From positions 124,001 through 188,000 of the forward strand of contig CM066309.1 of assembly GCA_033807695.1 (NCBI GenBank): a stretch of DNA of 64,000 nt. Reading direction: 5' to 3'. Every line of letters starts with the position of its first letter. Within the stretch, counting starts at the first letter, position 1. The DNA comes from Daedaleopsis sinensis (Eukaryota; Basidiomycota; Agaricomycetes; Polyporales; Polyporaceae). Shown one piece after another: positions 1 through 10,690 of the stretch. The translations under genes and the position numbers were made by a program. The notes beneath the pieces were generated by a model. It was not told where the DNA came from. It saw nothing but the letters and a program-made list of their open reading frames with translations, and ran no database searches.

Positions 1-1848
1 CTCACGCACGAGCGCACTTTCAGGGCGGTTTCCATTGGAAACGCACTCTTCGTCACATCGGAGGAGGTCGACGACAACCGCAAGCAAGTGCACAACGCTC
101 TCGTCGCCGAAGGCACGATTGTGCGCGCCAAGACCGCTGCGTGTTTTCCGCCTCTCCCCAACTTCCTAAGGCTATCTGAGTCATGGACGTGAGTGCGGGC
201 TGTAGTGTCAGTGGTTCCTCTTATGACTATCTGTCTTCTTGACAGGTGTTTGCCGTGGGGCCGATCCACTCCCTGAAGGCCATCGGCGGAAGCAGCGTGA
301 AAGTTTATGGCTAGTCCCACGACAGGACAGACGCACGCGCGCTTGTAAAAATTCGGACCGGAAAGCATGGGCGGGAAGGGCCTGGGCAACCTCCGCCTCA
401 AGGCCGAGGAGAAAGCTCGCCTCGCGGGCAAGTCTTTTGAAGACGTAGCGAAGGAGGTAAGAAGAGCCCAGACATAGTCGTAATCGTCCCTCGTCGACTG
501 CAGAGCTGACTATGGTCCATGGAGGCAGCTTGTGTGCGAGCCTGCCGAAGGAGAGGCCGTGCGCCTGCCGGGTATGCCGCTGATGTACGATGACGAATAC
601 TTCCCTCAAGATGTGAGCCGTTCGTATCTCCTGACGCTCATCGCAGATCAGTTCCCCTTCCCTGAGGAGATCGGTGTCGAAGTCTTCCCTTATGTGCACG
701 GGTAAGTCGCATTGGCGGCCATGTTTCGTGCACAACCACTAACAGCCTCGTTGTCTTCCAGGACGATGGTAGAGTGTGACGGGATGTTTCTCTTCACTCC
801 GGAGTCGTATGAACCACAGGCGGTCGCGGCTATCAAAGCTTGGTACGAAGAGATGGGCCGTCACGCATATGCGGCTGGGGCACTCCTTCCTTCGACGTCA
901 CAGGCTAACGCGAACACGAAGGAGAAGAAGCTGTCGGGCGAGGCGAATGCTAGTATCCAAACATTTCTGGACGAGACTCTGAAGACTTCCGGAGAGAAGT
1001 CACTTGTCTATGTGGGTGGCCATCGAGTGCTCGCTGTCCGGCGTAGGCTAACAGTCCCATCGTGGAAGATATCATTCGGGTCGATTTTCTGGCCCGTCAA
1101 GACGCCGGAGAAGCTCTGGGCGGCCTTAGATGTTCTCATGGAGCTCAACCATCCCTTCGTGAATACCATTCTCCGTTATCGTGATAGTCGAACGATCACT
1201 CACTCCGTGATATATTTGTATGTAGATCCTTAGCCAAGCGTCACCCGTACTAGTAGCACATGTTCCCGACGAGATCAAGGAGAAAGTGGAGACGTATGGA
1301 AAGGGTGCACTGTCGCCCTGGACCCCCGCAACAGCTCATCCTCGACCACCCTGTATGTACCAGGGCCCGAAATCTCATATGTCAACGTACGATGCCTTTG
1401 ATTTGAGTACGAACAGGCGACCGGCTTGTTCGTCGCCCACGGCGGCCACAACGGCGTCGCAGAGGCGATCTCAGCAGGAGTCCTGCGAGCGTCGAATGCC
1501 CGACTAGGTGCTGACTCCTCCCCCACTCAGAATTTTAGAGCCCTTCACCGGCGACCAGCTGCCGAACGCGGTCCACATCTCCGAATTGGCTACGAGCTAG
1601 TTCTCGAGGTCCGCACCGGCCACGGGCTCAAGCAGATCTACCGTACCGGGTACACACCCACTGGCAGGGCATGGTCGAGGCGGTCGAGGCGGAGGCTCGC
1701 GATGTGCTCGCGAAGGCGTTTGGCGAGGACGGTGCGAGGAGACGCGAGAGGCTGCAGCCTGCAGGCGGTGCGGAACTGCGTGATCGTCGAGTGGGAGGAT
1801 GGTGGGGCTGCGAAGAGGGATGTCGGCGCGTTCCTTGACAGCCTGTGA
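1..1848 (+). pseudogene. Decayed UDP-glycosyltransferase (GT1 family)
   Basis: Scattered frames on the plus strand spell out a fungal family-1 UDP-glycosyltransferase, which would transfer a sugar from a UDP donor to a small lipophilic acceptor. Recognisable blocks are FTPESYEPQAVAAIKAWY near 800-845, SLVY joined to ISFGSIFWPVKTPEKLW after removing a 57-bp intron (1012-1068), and the donor-site block HGGHNGVAEAISAGV near 1431-1480. The C-terminal end is DVGAFLDSL, stopping at 1848. The gene is broken. An in-frame TAA lies at 346-348 where the family has a Val-Lys pair. An extra base near 1330 shifts the frame after SPWTP. Further frame changes are needed around 1670-1760. The N-terminal half is only loosely recognisable and runs to the window edge, so the true 5' end is unknown. 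The family call is firm for the C-terminal half and weaker upstream. Confidence 0.75.
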
Positions 1849-3423
1849 GAGCCACGTGTTGGTTGAATCCGAGGTGTAGTGGTGCACGCGCCCGAAACAG
1901 AATCTGAGCCCTGTTTCAGCTTCGCGGAGCTCCGGCTGGACATTCCCGGTTCAAGAGCCTCTTCTGGATCTAGGTAGGCTCCTACTACTACTGCGACTGG
2001 AGCAGGTGAGCGAACGTTCACACCGCGCAATGTCTCTGACAGCCCCGAATCTTTCTCGCTCAAAGCTCAAGCGCATCTGCAGCCTCAGCTTAAGTCCTGA
2101 GCGCTGATACGGGATTCCTCTACTTGGACTCTGCGCACATCGACATGACCGCGCTCACTATTCGTACGTGCTATAACATGCAATGATGCTTTTCAGCCGT
2201 CTCCTCTGATACCAGCCTCCTCAACGTCTCTGAAGATACGTCGCACCGACGTACAACCTCACTTCTGGCTCGCCATAACACAGCTGCGCCTCTCTCGCAT
2301 CACAATTACGGCCGGATCCTCTTCCCGTTCCTCGCGTGCAGGGCTCTCTGGCCGCTTCTTGTTTCAATCCGAGAGAGCTTGTGACTTGACGGCTCTCCTG
2401 CGGCGAACAGCTCCACTGTACATTGGTGTAAAGTATGAAATGATCAGGTACGTGCTCGCGCCACGCTCGCGGCTCTCGCTCCTGACTCGTACCCGTGCCC
2501 TGTCCGCAGTCTCACATTGTCTGCCCTGTTTTCTCCAGCATATTCGTCCCCGGGTATGTGATCGGGATGGCTCCACACTCTAACTGCATGCCTCATAGGC
2601 TGTAGTATTGCTTTTGCACCCGCCCCCGGCTCTGAGACCAACGCCTGTCGGCAGATTACTACCCCGGTGGACGCCATCCGTCCTTCGTAATATCAGCTAT
2701 ATTTATATGGGCCACCGCTTCCAACCCGTGCAGACTACGTGCTTCGAGAAGCCGGATCTGGCAACTGCCCATGACCTGCCTTGACGCACCCCAGCTTCAC
2801 GGCTTATCAGCCGCCCGCTCCGGGGTAACGTGGGTAGTCGTACAGTTCGAATGAACGTGCGGCTCACACCCCCAGGCTAGGGATCCGAACATTCAACGCT
2901 GCCGGAACTCGGTCTCCGACCCTCGCATTACCATCTATCCTGACTCGGAAGTGGGATTCCCGTGCCACGCACGTATCATTCTACATACAGTGGCTGACAC
3001 GCAGGGGCTGCGCGACTACATACATTGCAGTCTATCTGGGATAGTAAGCCCCGTTCTCCATTCCATACGTTGAGCACCGCGAATACCCCGGCCCGGTCCT
3101 TACACTCCAATGGTGCACGTATACAGATATTCGGCACACTCGAAGAGCCCCATGAGTCTACGAAGCTCTTGGGTGGCTAGCGCATGATCCACTCATCGAG
3201 TTATCCCCGCCGGGGTAGGACTACACCGAACCTACGTTGAGTCTTGTTCGGTACCCTGATACGCTCGACTAACACTACTGGTGACATTGCAATGAAATGG
3301 AAGTCGCGAGCTGCTGTCACTATCCGCTCTTTGGGCGGTGCCACTAGGACAGAAGGTTCATTGCAGTGGGACAACTGCACCCATTGGCTGGTGACCTCAC
3401 GATACAAACATCATACACATTTG
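1849..3423. other. Intergenic stretch without a recognisable gene
   Basis: I see no coherent gene here. Open frames are short, overlap on both strands and match nothing I recognise. A C-rich patch near 2605-2635 resembles, in inverted orientation, a G-rich patch near 55125-55150 upstream of STS2. This suggests that the inverted duplication of the STS-GCN2 block reaches into this spacer. Confidence 0.5.
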
Positions 3424-3430
3424 CATAAAA
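3424..3430 (+). promoter_or_regulatory. TATA-like box of STS1
   Basis: A CATAAAA sequence lies about 55 bp before the STS1 start. It occupies the same place as clear TATAAA boxes before STS2 and STS3. Between box and ATG, STS1 and STS2 share the motif GACTCGTATCT. Confidence 0.4.
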
Positions 3431-3481
3431 TCCCTTTCTGTGACTCGTATCTCGACATCCATCTCTTGAGTAGCTCCCCAT

Positions 3482-4734
3482 ATGAGTCGCCTCATTCAAC
3501 TCCCAGACATCATGGCGCGGTGGCCGTTGCCGCGTCGCGTCTCCCCCTTCTACGACGAAGTGTCCCCCCAGTCTGCAGAGTGGTTCCGGAGCTTTCACGC
3601 CTTTACGCCAGACAAGCAGACGGTCTTCGATCAGTGCAACGCTGGTACCGCGCCTCCACCAGAAATTGCTGAGTTTCTCTTACTTACTCAGCGGCACCGT
3701 AACAGGACTTCTGGCAGCTCTCTGCTACCCAGATACAGACAAGGGTGAGCAAATATCCTGTGCGTCGGCTCTCGCTGACAAATGGCACTGACTGTACGGT
3801 CGCTCATGATGTAGAGCACGTACGAGCGGCATGCAATCTCATGAACTTGCTGTTCGCCTTCGACGACCTCACGGACGAGTTGTGCGAAAGTGATGCCCAG
3901 AAACTGGCGGACATCACTATCGAAGCGCTTCAGGAACCATCACGACGTCGACCTGCAGGAGAGCCGGTCTTTGTTGAGGTTATCAGGCAGTGAGTCAATG
4001 CGGTCAAGTAGAGTCTAGTGATAGAGCGCTCACAGTTAATCACAGGTTCTGGATCAATGCTCTACGACTGCATGCGACCGACACTTGCCAAGCTCGATTT
4101 GCAAGCGCGTGGAGTAGCTTTGTACACTCCGTCGTTGAGCAAGCCAAGGACAGGGACGAAGGTCGAATTCGCAACATGGAGGAGCACATGGAGCTGCGAA
4201 GATATACCATAGGAATGGAGCCTTGCTACGCATTCGCGGAGCTTCGGCTAAATCTTCCTGAGGAGCTCGTCAACCATCCACTGCTTCAGTCTCTGCGCTC
4301 GGATGTCAACGAGATGCTCATATATGACAATGTGAGCAAATATGCGGCCTGCTTAACTTTGAGTGTTCCAGTCCGACGCTCACGCGAATTCAAAGGATAT
4401 GGTTTCGTACAGCAAAGAGCATGCTGCTGGCGACGACGCTCACAGCGTCATCACCATCGCTATGCGCGAGTATAGCCTAGACATAGACGGCGCGCTCGAT
4501 TGGTTGGCGGAGCAATTCAGGGCGCGAGCCGATCGCGCTCTTACACTTTGGCCCAAGGCGCTCGCGCTGTCTGCGTCGTACCCGAAGGTCGTTGACGAGG
4601 AACTCGCTCTATACATTGACCATATCATGAACTGGGTTAGAGGCTGCCACTGTTGGAACTATGAAGGCGGTAGATACTTCGGTCAAGTGGGCCTGAAAGT
4701 ACAGGAGAGCAGGCTGGTAGAGTTGTTACCCTAG
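3482..4734 (+). CDS. Sesquiterpene synthase STS1 (intact, 5 exons)
   Basis: This is a class I terpene cyclase of the basidiomycete sesquiterpene synthase family. It ionises farnesyl diphosphate in the cytosol with Mg2+ and cyclises it to a sesquiterpene. Exons are 3482-3644, 3706-3744, 3815-3989, 4046-4331 and 4396-4734 (intron phases 1, 1, 2, 0), giving 333 aa, normal for the family. The Asp-rich metal motif DDLTDE is at residues 84-89. The NSE triad is N221, S225, E229 in NDMVSYSKE, completed only when intron 4 is removed. The late conserved GGRYFG is present. All key residues are intact, so the enzyme is probably active; the product cannot be predicted. The start is fixed by MSRLIQLPDIMARWPLPRR, shared with two paralogues (STS2, STS3). 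It is followed by a remnant STS 3' end and a GCN2 exon-1 copy, mirroring the STS2-GCN2 order on the right. Confidence 0.93.
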
Positions 4735-4989
4735 AAACGGAAATGACGAAGCAAGCAGATTGTGACCCTGTGAACCACTCTAGGCAATGGCTGTACATAG
4801 TGTACGCAGACCAAGAGGCACTACTTTAAATCTTCCAGCTACTCTGACGTTGAGTGTGTGCTAGTGTGGTACTCCGAGTTGTGTCTCCAGCAGTGAGTAT
4901 TCCATGGACGACATCGTTAAAGCGATAAGTAAATCTTTGATTTGCAGCATTTGATCGGTATAGAGCTTCGAGTCTGAGCAACTTGTAAA

Positions 4990-5120
4990 TTGATCACCCT
5001 ATGAGCTGGGCCCGAGCTCACGACTGTTGGTGTTATGAGAGCGGCAGATATTTCGGACCGTCGGGCTTGAGGGTGCAGGGGAGCAGGATGGCAGAGGTGG
5101 TTACCCAAGTGACGAAGTAG
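4990..5120 (+). pseudogene. 3' end fragment of another sesquiterpene synthase
   Basis: A short frame reads IDHPMSW, then CWCYESGRYFGPSGLRVQ and ends at a TAG at 5118-5120. This corresponds to the last 35-45 residues of the STS family (IDHIMNW and GGRYFG in STS1). The roughly 220 bp after it also resemble the 3' flank of STS1 (4735-4930) and the STS2 3' flank, including the shared GAGTTGTGTCTCCA. Nothing of the upstream exons remains. It therefore looks like the 3' end of a lost STS copy, sitting exactly where STS2 sits relative to GCN2 on the right side. Confidence 0.8.
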
Positions 5121-5339
5121 GCAGGCGGCTGACTGTGAGCCGGGACTGTGTACACCATTATAGATAATAGCTGCACATATAGTACGCAGAGAGATATGCA
5201 CGATTTTATCCTTGCCAATTCCTTCTCAGTTACTCGTGACGTTGACCGCGTGCCACTGCTGCCAGTGTACGGAGTTCTCTGAGTTGTGTCTCCAGCAACG
5301 GTGAATATTCGGTGCCGGACGACATCGACGAGGCGATAA

Positions 5340-5673
5340 ATTGTCCTTATGCAATGGCATACCCGACCCTCCCGGCTGTAGCCCAATGGAGGCATTGAGT
5401 CTCGGAGGCGTAGTGGTGTAAGCGTCCGAAACAGGAAATGCAAGCGCGCGGTGTCGATCCGAGACACGTGACCTCGTCCCGGCCTTCGAATTCTTCTTTC
5501 TCTACTACGACCACGACAACTTTGCCCTCTTTTTACGACACCGGCGCAATGCATGCTTGAGCTGCTGAGGTCCCCGGGGCCCTCTCCTTCTCAACCATTT
5601 ACTCTCTACGAGCTCGGCTATCTCGACAATGGACGTCGAAGATCAGCAGTCGCAAGATATGACCGCCATCAAG
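5340..5673 (+). pseudogene. Orphan GCN2 promoter and first exon
   Basis: The sequence before 5629 closely matches the promoter of the intact GCN2 gene (52990-52696 on the minus strand). Shared blocks include GCAAGCGCGCGGTGTCGATC and TCATTTACTCTCTACGAGCT-like sequence ending in CTCGACAATGGA. The frame at 5629-5673 reads MDVEDQQSQDMTAIK, against MDPNVEDQQHQEITAIK for GCN2 exon 1, and is followed by a matching splice donor GTATAT. No later GCN2 exon follows. This is a truncated inverted copy of the GCN2 5' end. It may still have promoter activity, but it cannot encode a kinase. Confidence 0.85.
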
Positions 5674-6149
5674 GTATATGTCAAGGCTCAGACTCCCCTG
5701 CATACAGCCGTCAAGTCAACGTCCTATACGGAGCTTTGTACGTGCGGGAGCAGCCGACCAAGGCGGACCTCGCAACGCACACCGCTGGGAAATGTGCAGG
5801 TATCTGGTGAGTCCCCGCTTTACTGCGGTGTCTCTCCCGTACTGCAACAGTGGCTGAGAGGTACTCGAGGATGCGCATAGGGACGGAGGACAGGCGGTCA
5901 CATATGGACTCGACGACCTCGTGTTAATGTCTATCGACTTCGTGTCCGAAAGTGCCAGCGTCCGGCCGCGCAATAGGATCTAGCGGAGCGATGCGAGTCT
6001 ATTCGCTGCCTTCCGCCATTGTTGTAAACTTGTACCGTGCTAGTCACGCCTGACATTGTTTATATAACAGAAGAAGCCACCGAGTCCTCCGCGGCCTGAC
6101 GTCCCCATATATCAGCAAGTCCATCGCACGATAGACTCAGGACGGGTTG
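5674..6149. other. Spacer after the GCN2 fragment
   Basis: Homology to GCN2 stops at the exon-1 donor. I see no gene, RNA or repeat before the convergent 3' end of the minus-strand lectin at 6150. Confidence 0.5.
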
Positions 6150-6983
6150 TTACAGCTTACCAGAAGCATCGGTGATGGCATAACCCCCAAACGCAAACGG
6201 GTCTGCGCATCGGAACGATCTGAGCTTCTTCGTTCCGACATTCCCATCCGTGTTGCCGTATGGCTAGGAATGGTGAGTAAATACTACACAACTCGTTGGG
6301 AATGCAGTGTCGGACGTACACCCTTGATGCGTACAGCGCCAGTCGATTTGTTGAAAACGACGAAGCCGATCTCCACAATCCTCGCATGACACCGTTCAGA
6401 CGCAGGCTCAGTAGTTCGTCCGTAAACATTGATGAGTATCTCATCCGCTGCAAATCGGTCAGATCAGGGTACGCCGTCGTGGTATCTTACGGATGGCACG
6501 TACTCTGAAATTTGAATTCTTTGAGTGTACTTCTCTTGCTGCCGTGCATGAGAATGGGGCAATTGTCACTGTCGGTGCTACCTTTGATGTTGTATGTCAC
6601 GCTAATGCCATCGACCTACAAATGTACTTCAGCAAAGGAGGCTATCGAGGCGGTACAAAGATTCTCCTCTGTACATATTTTCCACAGTAGACCTTGATTT
6701 TCTTGAACGGTCTTTCGAGGTCAATCGGGTTTCCAGCTAGTAATGAGGATGGTTGTTATCAGTTGCGAGGCTAATATACTCGACGAGCCTTCTACTCCGC
6801 GCATACGTACCATCGCCATCTTGATCCAAGAGAAAACGCCCTATAGCTTTAGTGGGTATCATGCTGTCGTAAATAATATATCTTGTCTGGGGACATACCG
6901 TCCTCGTCAATACTGTGAAGGTCACTAAACTCGGCACCGATTGGGGCTCCAATGAGAGAGGTTCGGCTACACTCAAAAAGAGT
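6150..6983 (-). CDS. Jacalin-like lectin paralogue A (start uncertain)
   Basis: Six exons on the minus strand line up with the neighbouring gene at 7977-9726: about 6983-6899, 6840-6811, 6736-6675, 6615-6504, 6447-6320 and 6263-6150. The spliced length is 531 nt, the same as the neighbour. The order of short conserved blocks suggests a beta-prism jacalin-related carbohydrate-binding domain: IDLERPFKKIKVYCGKY, VDGISVTYNI, LMHGSK, ILINVYGRT, IVEIGFVVFNKSTGAVR and the C-terminal FRCADPFAFGGYAITD. The family assignment is my inference from this pattern. No signal peptide is visible. The codon aligned with the neighbour's start Met is ACT, and no nearby in-frame ATG exists. The real start may therefore lie in an upstream exon, or the start may have been lost. 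All other splice sites and frames are clean. Confidence 0.7.
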
Positions 6984-7976
6984 CGTTATGTCCCGCGGCG
7001 GGCAGGTGAAGAGACAGAAGAGTAAGTATGTGTCCGGAGTGAAGAGACAAGACGAGGAAAACACGTTCGCTGAGTCGGAGTCGTCTATGCCTATACACTG
7101 TGGCCTTTGGGCGGAAGCCTTGTATGTCACCGTGTCAAACAGGTAGTCACTTGACATCACAGGGAATGTGGACATCTCCTCGTGTGTTCCTGCTGTGTGA
7201 CCACACGAGTGTTTCATGCCGACATGTTCTCAGTAGTAGATTCCTACCCCAGGTTTCCCTCTAGAAAGTGGAATCATGTTCGAATACAGGCCTCGTGTAA
7301 CGACATGTGCGACCTCAGGTGGTATTGTTTGCTACGTAACCTGTCAGTAAAGCCGACTAGAATGCCACATTCGATTTCAGTGGTATGCCACAGTGCTAGG
7401 CAGTAGTAAACTCACCTCAAAGTTGACAATGTTGCTGTCTCCGACTCTTCGTGACAAGGGTGGCCCATAGACTTGGCGCTGCGGCCGGACTGCTCAACAG
7501 TCCAACCACATTGACGTTGTCGAGCCTCGTTGCGGGAGCCACGGGTACTATGCGGCAGTAAACTGTATACTCCTGAGGTGGTAGCGCCGCAATGTGGTGG
7601 ACACTAGTGGTGCCGGCGCACGTATACGGGATACCTAGAGACAGATTCGTTACAGCGGGCGTTCAGAGAAGGCACCCCTCGGAGGTTGAGTGCCGGAGTG
7701 TCCCATGCTGGGAATACACGTTCGCCATAGCGCGCAAGCGACCCGTTAAATCGTAAAGACGAAGCGCATGAGGAGATGTCCACCTTCTCTACTTATGTCA
7801 GGGTGTCATTTTGGCGGGATCGTTCTGCTCCTACGCGCTCAGAGGTTTTCACATAAAAGGGAGACGTGGATGGTACCTACTAAGCAAATCTCAGCCTCGG
7901 CTACCTCGTTTCCCTCCTTTGCCTGCGTTCAGCACTCCTCTATTGTCGACGCATCACTTAGTTTCCGGTGTCCAGC
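6984..7976. promoter_or_regulatory. Divergent intergenic region between two lectin genes
   Basis: About 990 bp separate the 5' ends of two head-to-head lectin paralogues, so it must contain both promoters unless extra 5' exons exist. I found no convincing TATA box or repeated operator-like motif. The region contains only short chance frames. Confidence 0.45.
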
Positions 7977-9726
7977 ATGATCTATCATTGTGGCCAGACC
8001 TCTATCATCGGAGCTACTTGCGGCTCCCGGTTCAGCGACCTTCACGGAATCGGAGACAACGGTGCGTCTTCGGAATAAAGTATCGACGTGTGCTGCATAT
8101 ACTGATATATTTCAGGAAACTTTTTCTTGAACCGGGACGGCAAAGGTACGCACTTATTTCGACGAACGCGCGGTTGGAACCGACATGACCACCCCATTAG
8201 CTGGGGACTCCATCAACATCGACAGGCCGTTCCAGAAGATTAGCATATACTATGAACCTGCCTACGTACATAAGGGTCTCGTATCACCTTTCCGCCCGCT
8301 TGCACTGAACTTGAAGCTCCATAGGTCGACGGTATCGAGGTCACATACAATGTCAAAAAGGCCCCGGGCGTCGATGGCACCAGCACCATCATGCACGGCA
8401 GCAAGGGCAACAAAACCAAAACCAAGGAAGTTGCATTCAGCGGTGCGTTCGTGGTACGGGTGGTCAATGAATCGCCCCGCCTGGGCAAAGCTGATCAATT
8501 CTGGCAGAGAACGAGGTGCCGATTTGTGTCCATGGACGCACGGGCGTGGCGAAGGAAGACGGCCGCGTAAGGATTCTGCAGATCGGCTTCGTCATCTTCA
8601 ATACGTTGACTGGTGCCACCAGAACGAGCGAAGTATGTGACCACCTGCATCCCCCCATTCCTCCTACAAGATTGTGAACTCACCAAACGTCGTTCACAAG
8701 AGGGGGGCACCGGCAGATGCCGAGACCGGCGCTTGGAGGGGGAGGGGGGTCCCGGGGGTCCTTAATGCACTTGAGGGATACCACTGGTGAATACGACCCG
8801 GACCCCCTCAAGTCAATGCTACGACCTTCAGAACGACTATCTGAGCTAGCGAGAGCACTTTTTTTCATGTCTAATGCCATTCTAGTCTTTTCAAGTTGGA
8901 ATTCCGGAATACTAGTACTGACCAAGATAGTACCGGGCGCTACTCACAACTTCATGCTAGGGCCGTGACTAATAGGTATTGCACCGCAGTGCTCGTCCTG
9001 AGACCAGGCTATAGCTCATCTGTATGAACCTTTCTCAATCGAAAGTAAGTATACAAACATTGGAGATACGGTAGCATGCCTGATGTGTAAACCCCAAGTC
9101 TGGCAGGTCACTGCCAGCCTTCACGACGTGCACCACCAAATATTTTAGTCTGTGAAAGGGATCCTATGCTCCGGCACAATGAATCATCTCTCCTAATATC
9201 AGAGAGCTAATGCCCTGTTGACGAGATAATATTTGTTGTCTCGGAATATAGTCACCCACCTATGCTTATCTCGTCCCCGGCCCTGTGTGTCATGGGTGCT
9301 ACATACATTCGAGGGCCGTAGATACATCCTATATACCATCCACCTCTTACTAGAGATACTTCTTAGAGTAGCCTTATCCCACTGCTACTAGAATTCTGCT
9401 GTCAGTTGCGTTCAGTTGCATGGATTCACTCAAGTCCCGACCCGTCCGCAGGGGATTGGGCGCTTTACATACCATTTCGGGACATGTTATGACAGGAAAT
9501 AGACTATATATGGTACTTTCCCACGGGGGAGGGGGAGGGGGGGTCCCCAGAAACCCCTTATTGCACTTCGCCTACCCCGGTAGGATTTTCACTTTATGCC
9601 CCCCTCTTGGTCGTTCAGCTAATCGGAAGCGAAGCTACGGGCAAAGATTCGAAGGCGTTTCGCTGCGCAGACCCGCTCGCATTCGGCGGTTATGCTATTA
9701 CTGATACTACTGGTGGCAGCGGTTAG
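7977..9726 (+). CDS. Jacalin-like lectin paralogue B, last intron holds a transposon
   Basis: Exons 7977-8061, 8116-8145, 8201-8265, 8325-8442, 8508-8632 and 9619-9726 join in frame to 176 aa. Blocks shared with paralogue A are FSDLHGI, INIDRPFQKISIYYE, VDGIEVTYNV, TIMHGSKGN, VPICVHGRTG, RILQIGFVIFN and FRCADPLAFGGYAITD. The pattern of strands and the HGSKGN turn fits a beta-prism (jacalin-related) lectin that would bind glycans; such lectins occur in polypores. The fold call is inference. Intron 5 is 986 bp because a 913-bp hAT-like element lies just upstream of its acceptor. The acceptor TTCAG survives because it lies in the target duplication, so splicing may still work. The end of exon 5 and exon 6 recur at the borders of the 11-kb tandem units. 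Confidence 0.72.
8697..9609. mobile_element. 913-bp non-autonomous hAT-like element
   Basis: The ends are perfect 13-bp inverted repeats, CAAGAGGGGGGCA at 8697-8709 and its complement at 9597-9609. The element is flanked on both sides by the 8-bp duplication GTCGTTCA (8689-8696 and 9610-9617). The empty site, with a single GTCGTTCA followed by GCTAATCGG, is present at the equivalent place in units 2, 3 and 4. An 8-bp target duplication with short CA...TG termini is typical of the hAT superfamily. There is no transposase frame, so it is a MITE-type passenger. Both ends carry runs of G such as GGGGGAGGGGGGTCCC. Confidence 0.9.
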
Positions 9727-10690
9727 TAGGCTCATCTCCCCTACATACGACCTACTCACCAATATTTCGCAATGCTAGGACACAGCGAGCTCGGCGGCCT
9801 CTTCTTCTACTTGAAGGCTTGTCAAACTTGATGTTGTCATACTACAGTGATGTATGAGAATTGTCGTCCACATACATGCACAGGCGGCCACCGCGCAAGG
9901 AAGGTCGACGCGAACTCATGCGATGCGACGCGAGTGCGCTGCCATGCGACGCAAGTGTGCTGCGATACGATGCAAGAGGACAAATCACATATGTGCAGTG
10001 CGACCTATAAATGAGGTCCGCACATTGTAATTAGCGATCTGCAACGACTCGCCCGAAGCGACTAGACTTACTGACTACGCTACCCTCTTGAGAACTGTAG
10101 CGGTCAATGGAGTACGTTCTAACTCCAGCGATCTGCCGCAGCGCATCGCGTGCTTGAGGTATCCCCTTCCGCTTCGTCCGGGGTCAAGTAAGATCAAATA
10201 TGCTTGCTAGAACCCTGATCAAAAAGATGCACGAGCTTTGCGTCAATTGATACATGCTCGCGGCCGCTTACTCCGTCGTGCGGAAGGTTGACCTCAGGAT
10301 CTTAATCAGTGGGTCGAGATCTCTACGAAGAGCAGGAGAAAAAGCAGCAGTAGTGATTGGGCCCCACTGGCAGAACGTCTGCACGAACCTCCGTAAGTCT
10401 GAAGATAACGTAGCACCAACGATTAAACGAGACCTACTTCTGCGAAGCTTCTAGGAAACGACATAGCGAGACGACTGTGTCTGCGTTGAGAAAGGCATGG
10501 AAGAACTAGAGAGACTCATACCTGGCACGTTCCCATACCCGACAGTGGCGACGTTGTAGCAATGGGTGGGCGAAAATGCAATATGATCAACTCGGCGCAC
10601 GATACTCGAGCCTCACTAGTCATTCAGCAAACGTGCCTCCAGGCTAGTTACATTCGAAGATCACCACTGATTTACTTACACGCACACGAG
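9727..10690. other. Unit spacer with short ATGCGACGC repeats and a TATA box
   Basis: No gene is convincing in this 960-bp stretch, which recurs at 20767-21730, 31807-32770 and 42765-43728. Degenerate repeats of ATGCGACGCGAGTGCGCTGC lie at about 9919-9973. A TATAAA follows at 10006-10011 on the plus strand. The arrangement resembles a solo LTR or promoter, but I could not define ends. The small frame at 10254-10454 is probably chance. Confidence 0.45.

Noticed and set aside
8240..8498. Minus-strand frames at 8240-8498 and a similar plus-strand frame at 6493-6690 (LAAVH-type blocks)
   Set aside because: They are similar to each other only because the sense strands encode the two lectin paralogues.
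9835..10140. Possible solo LTR in the unit spacer (TATA box, TGTTGTC start)
   Set aside because: No matching end, target duplication or second LTR could be identified.
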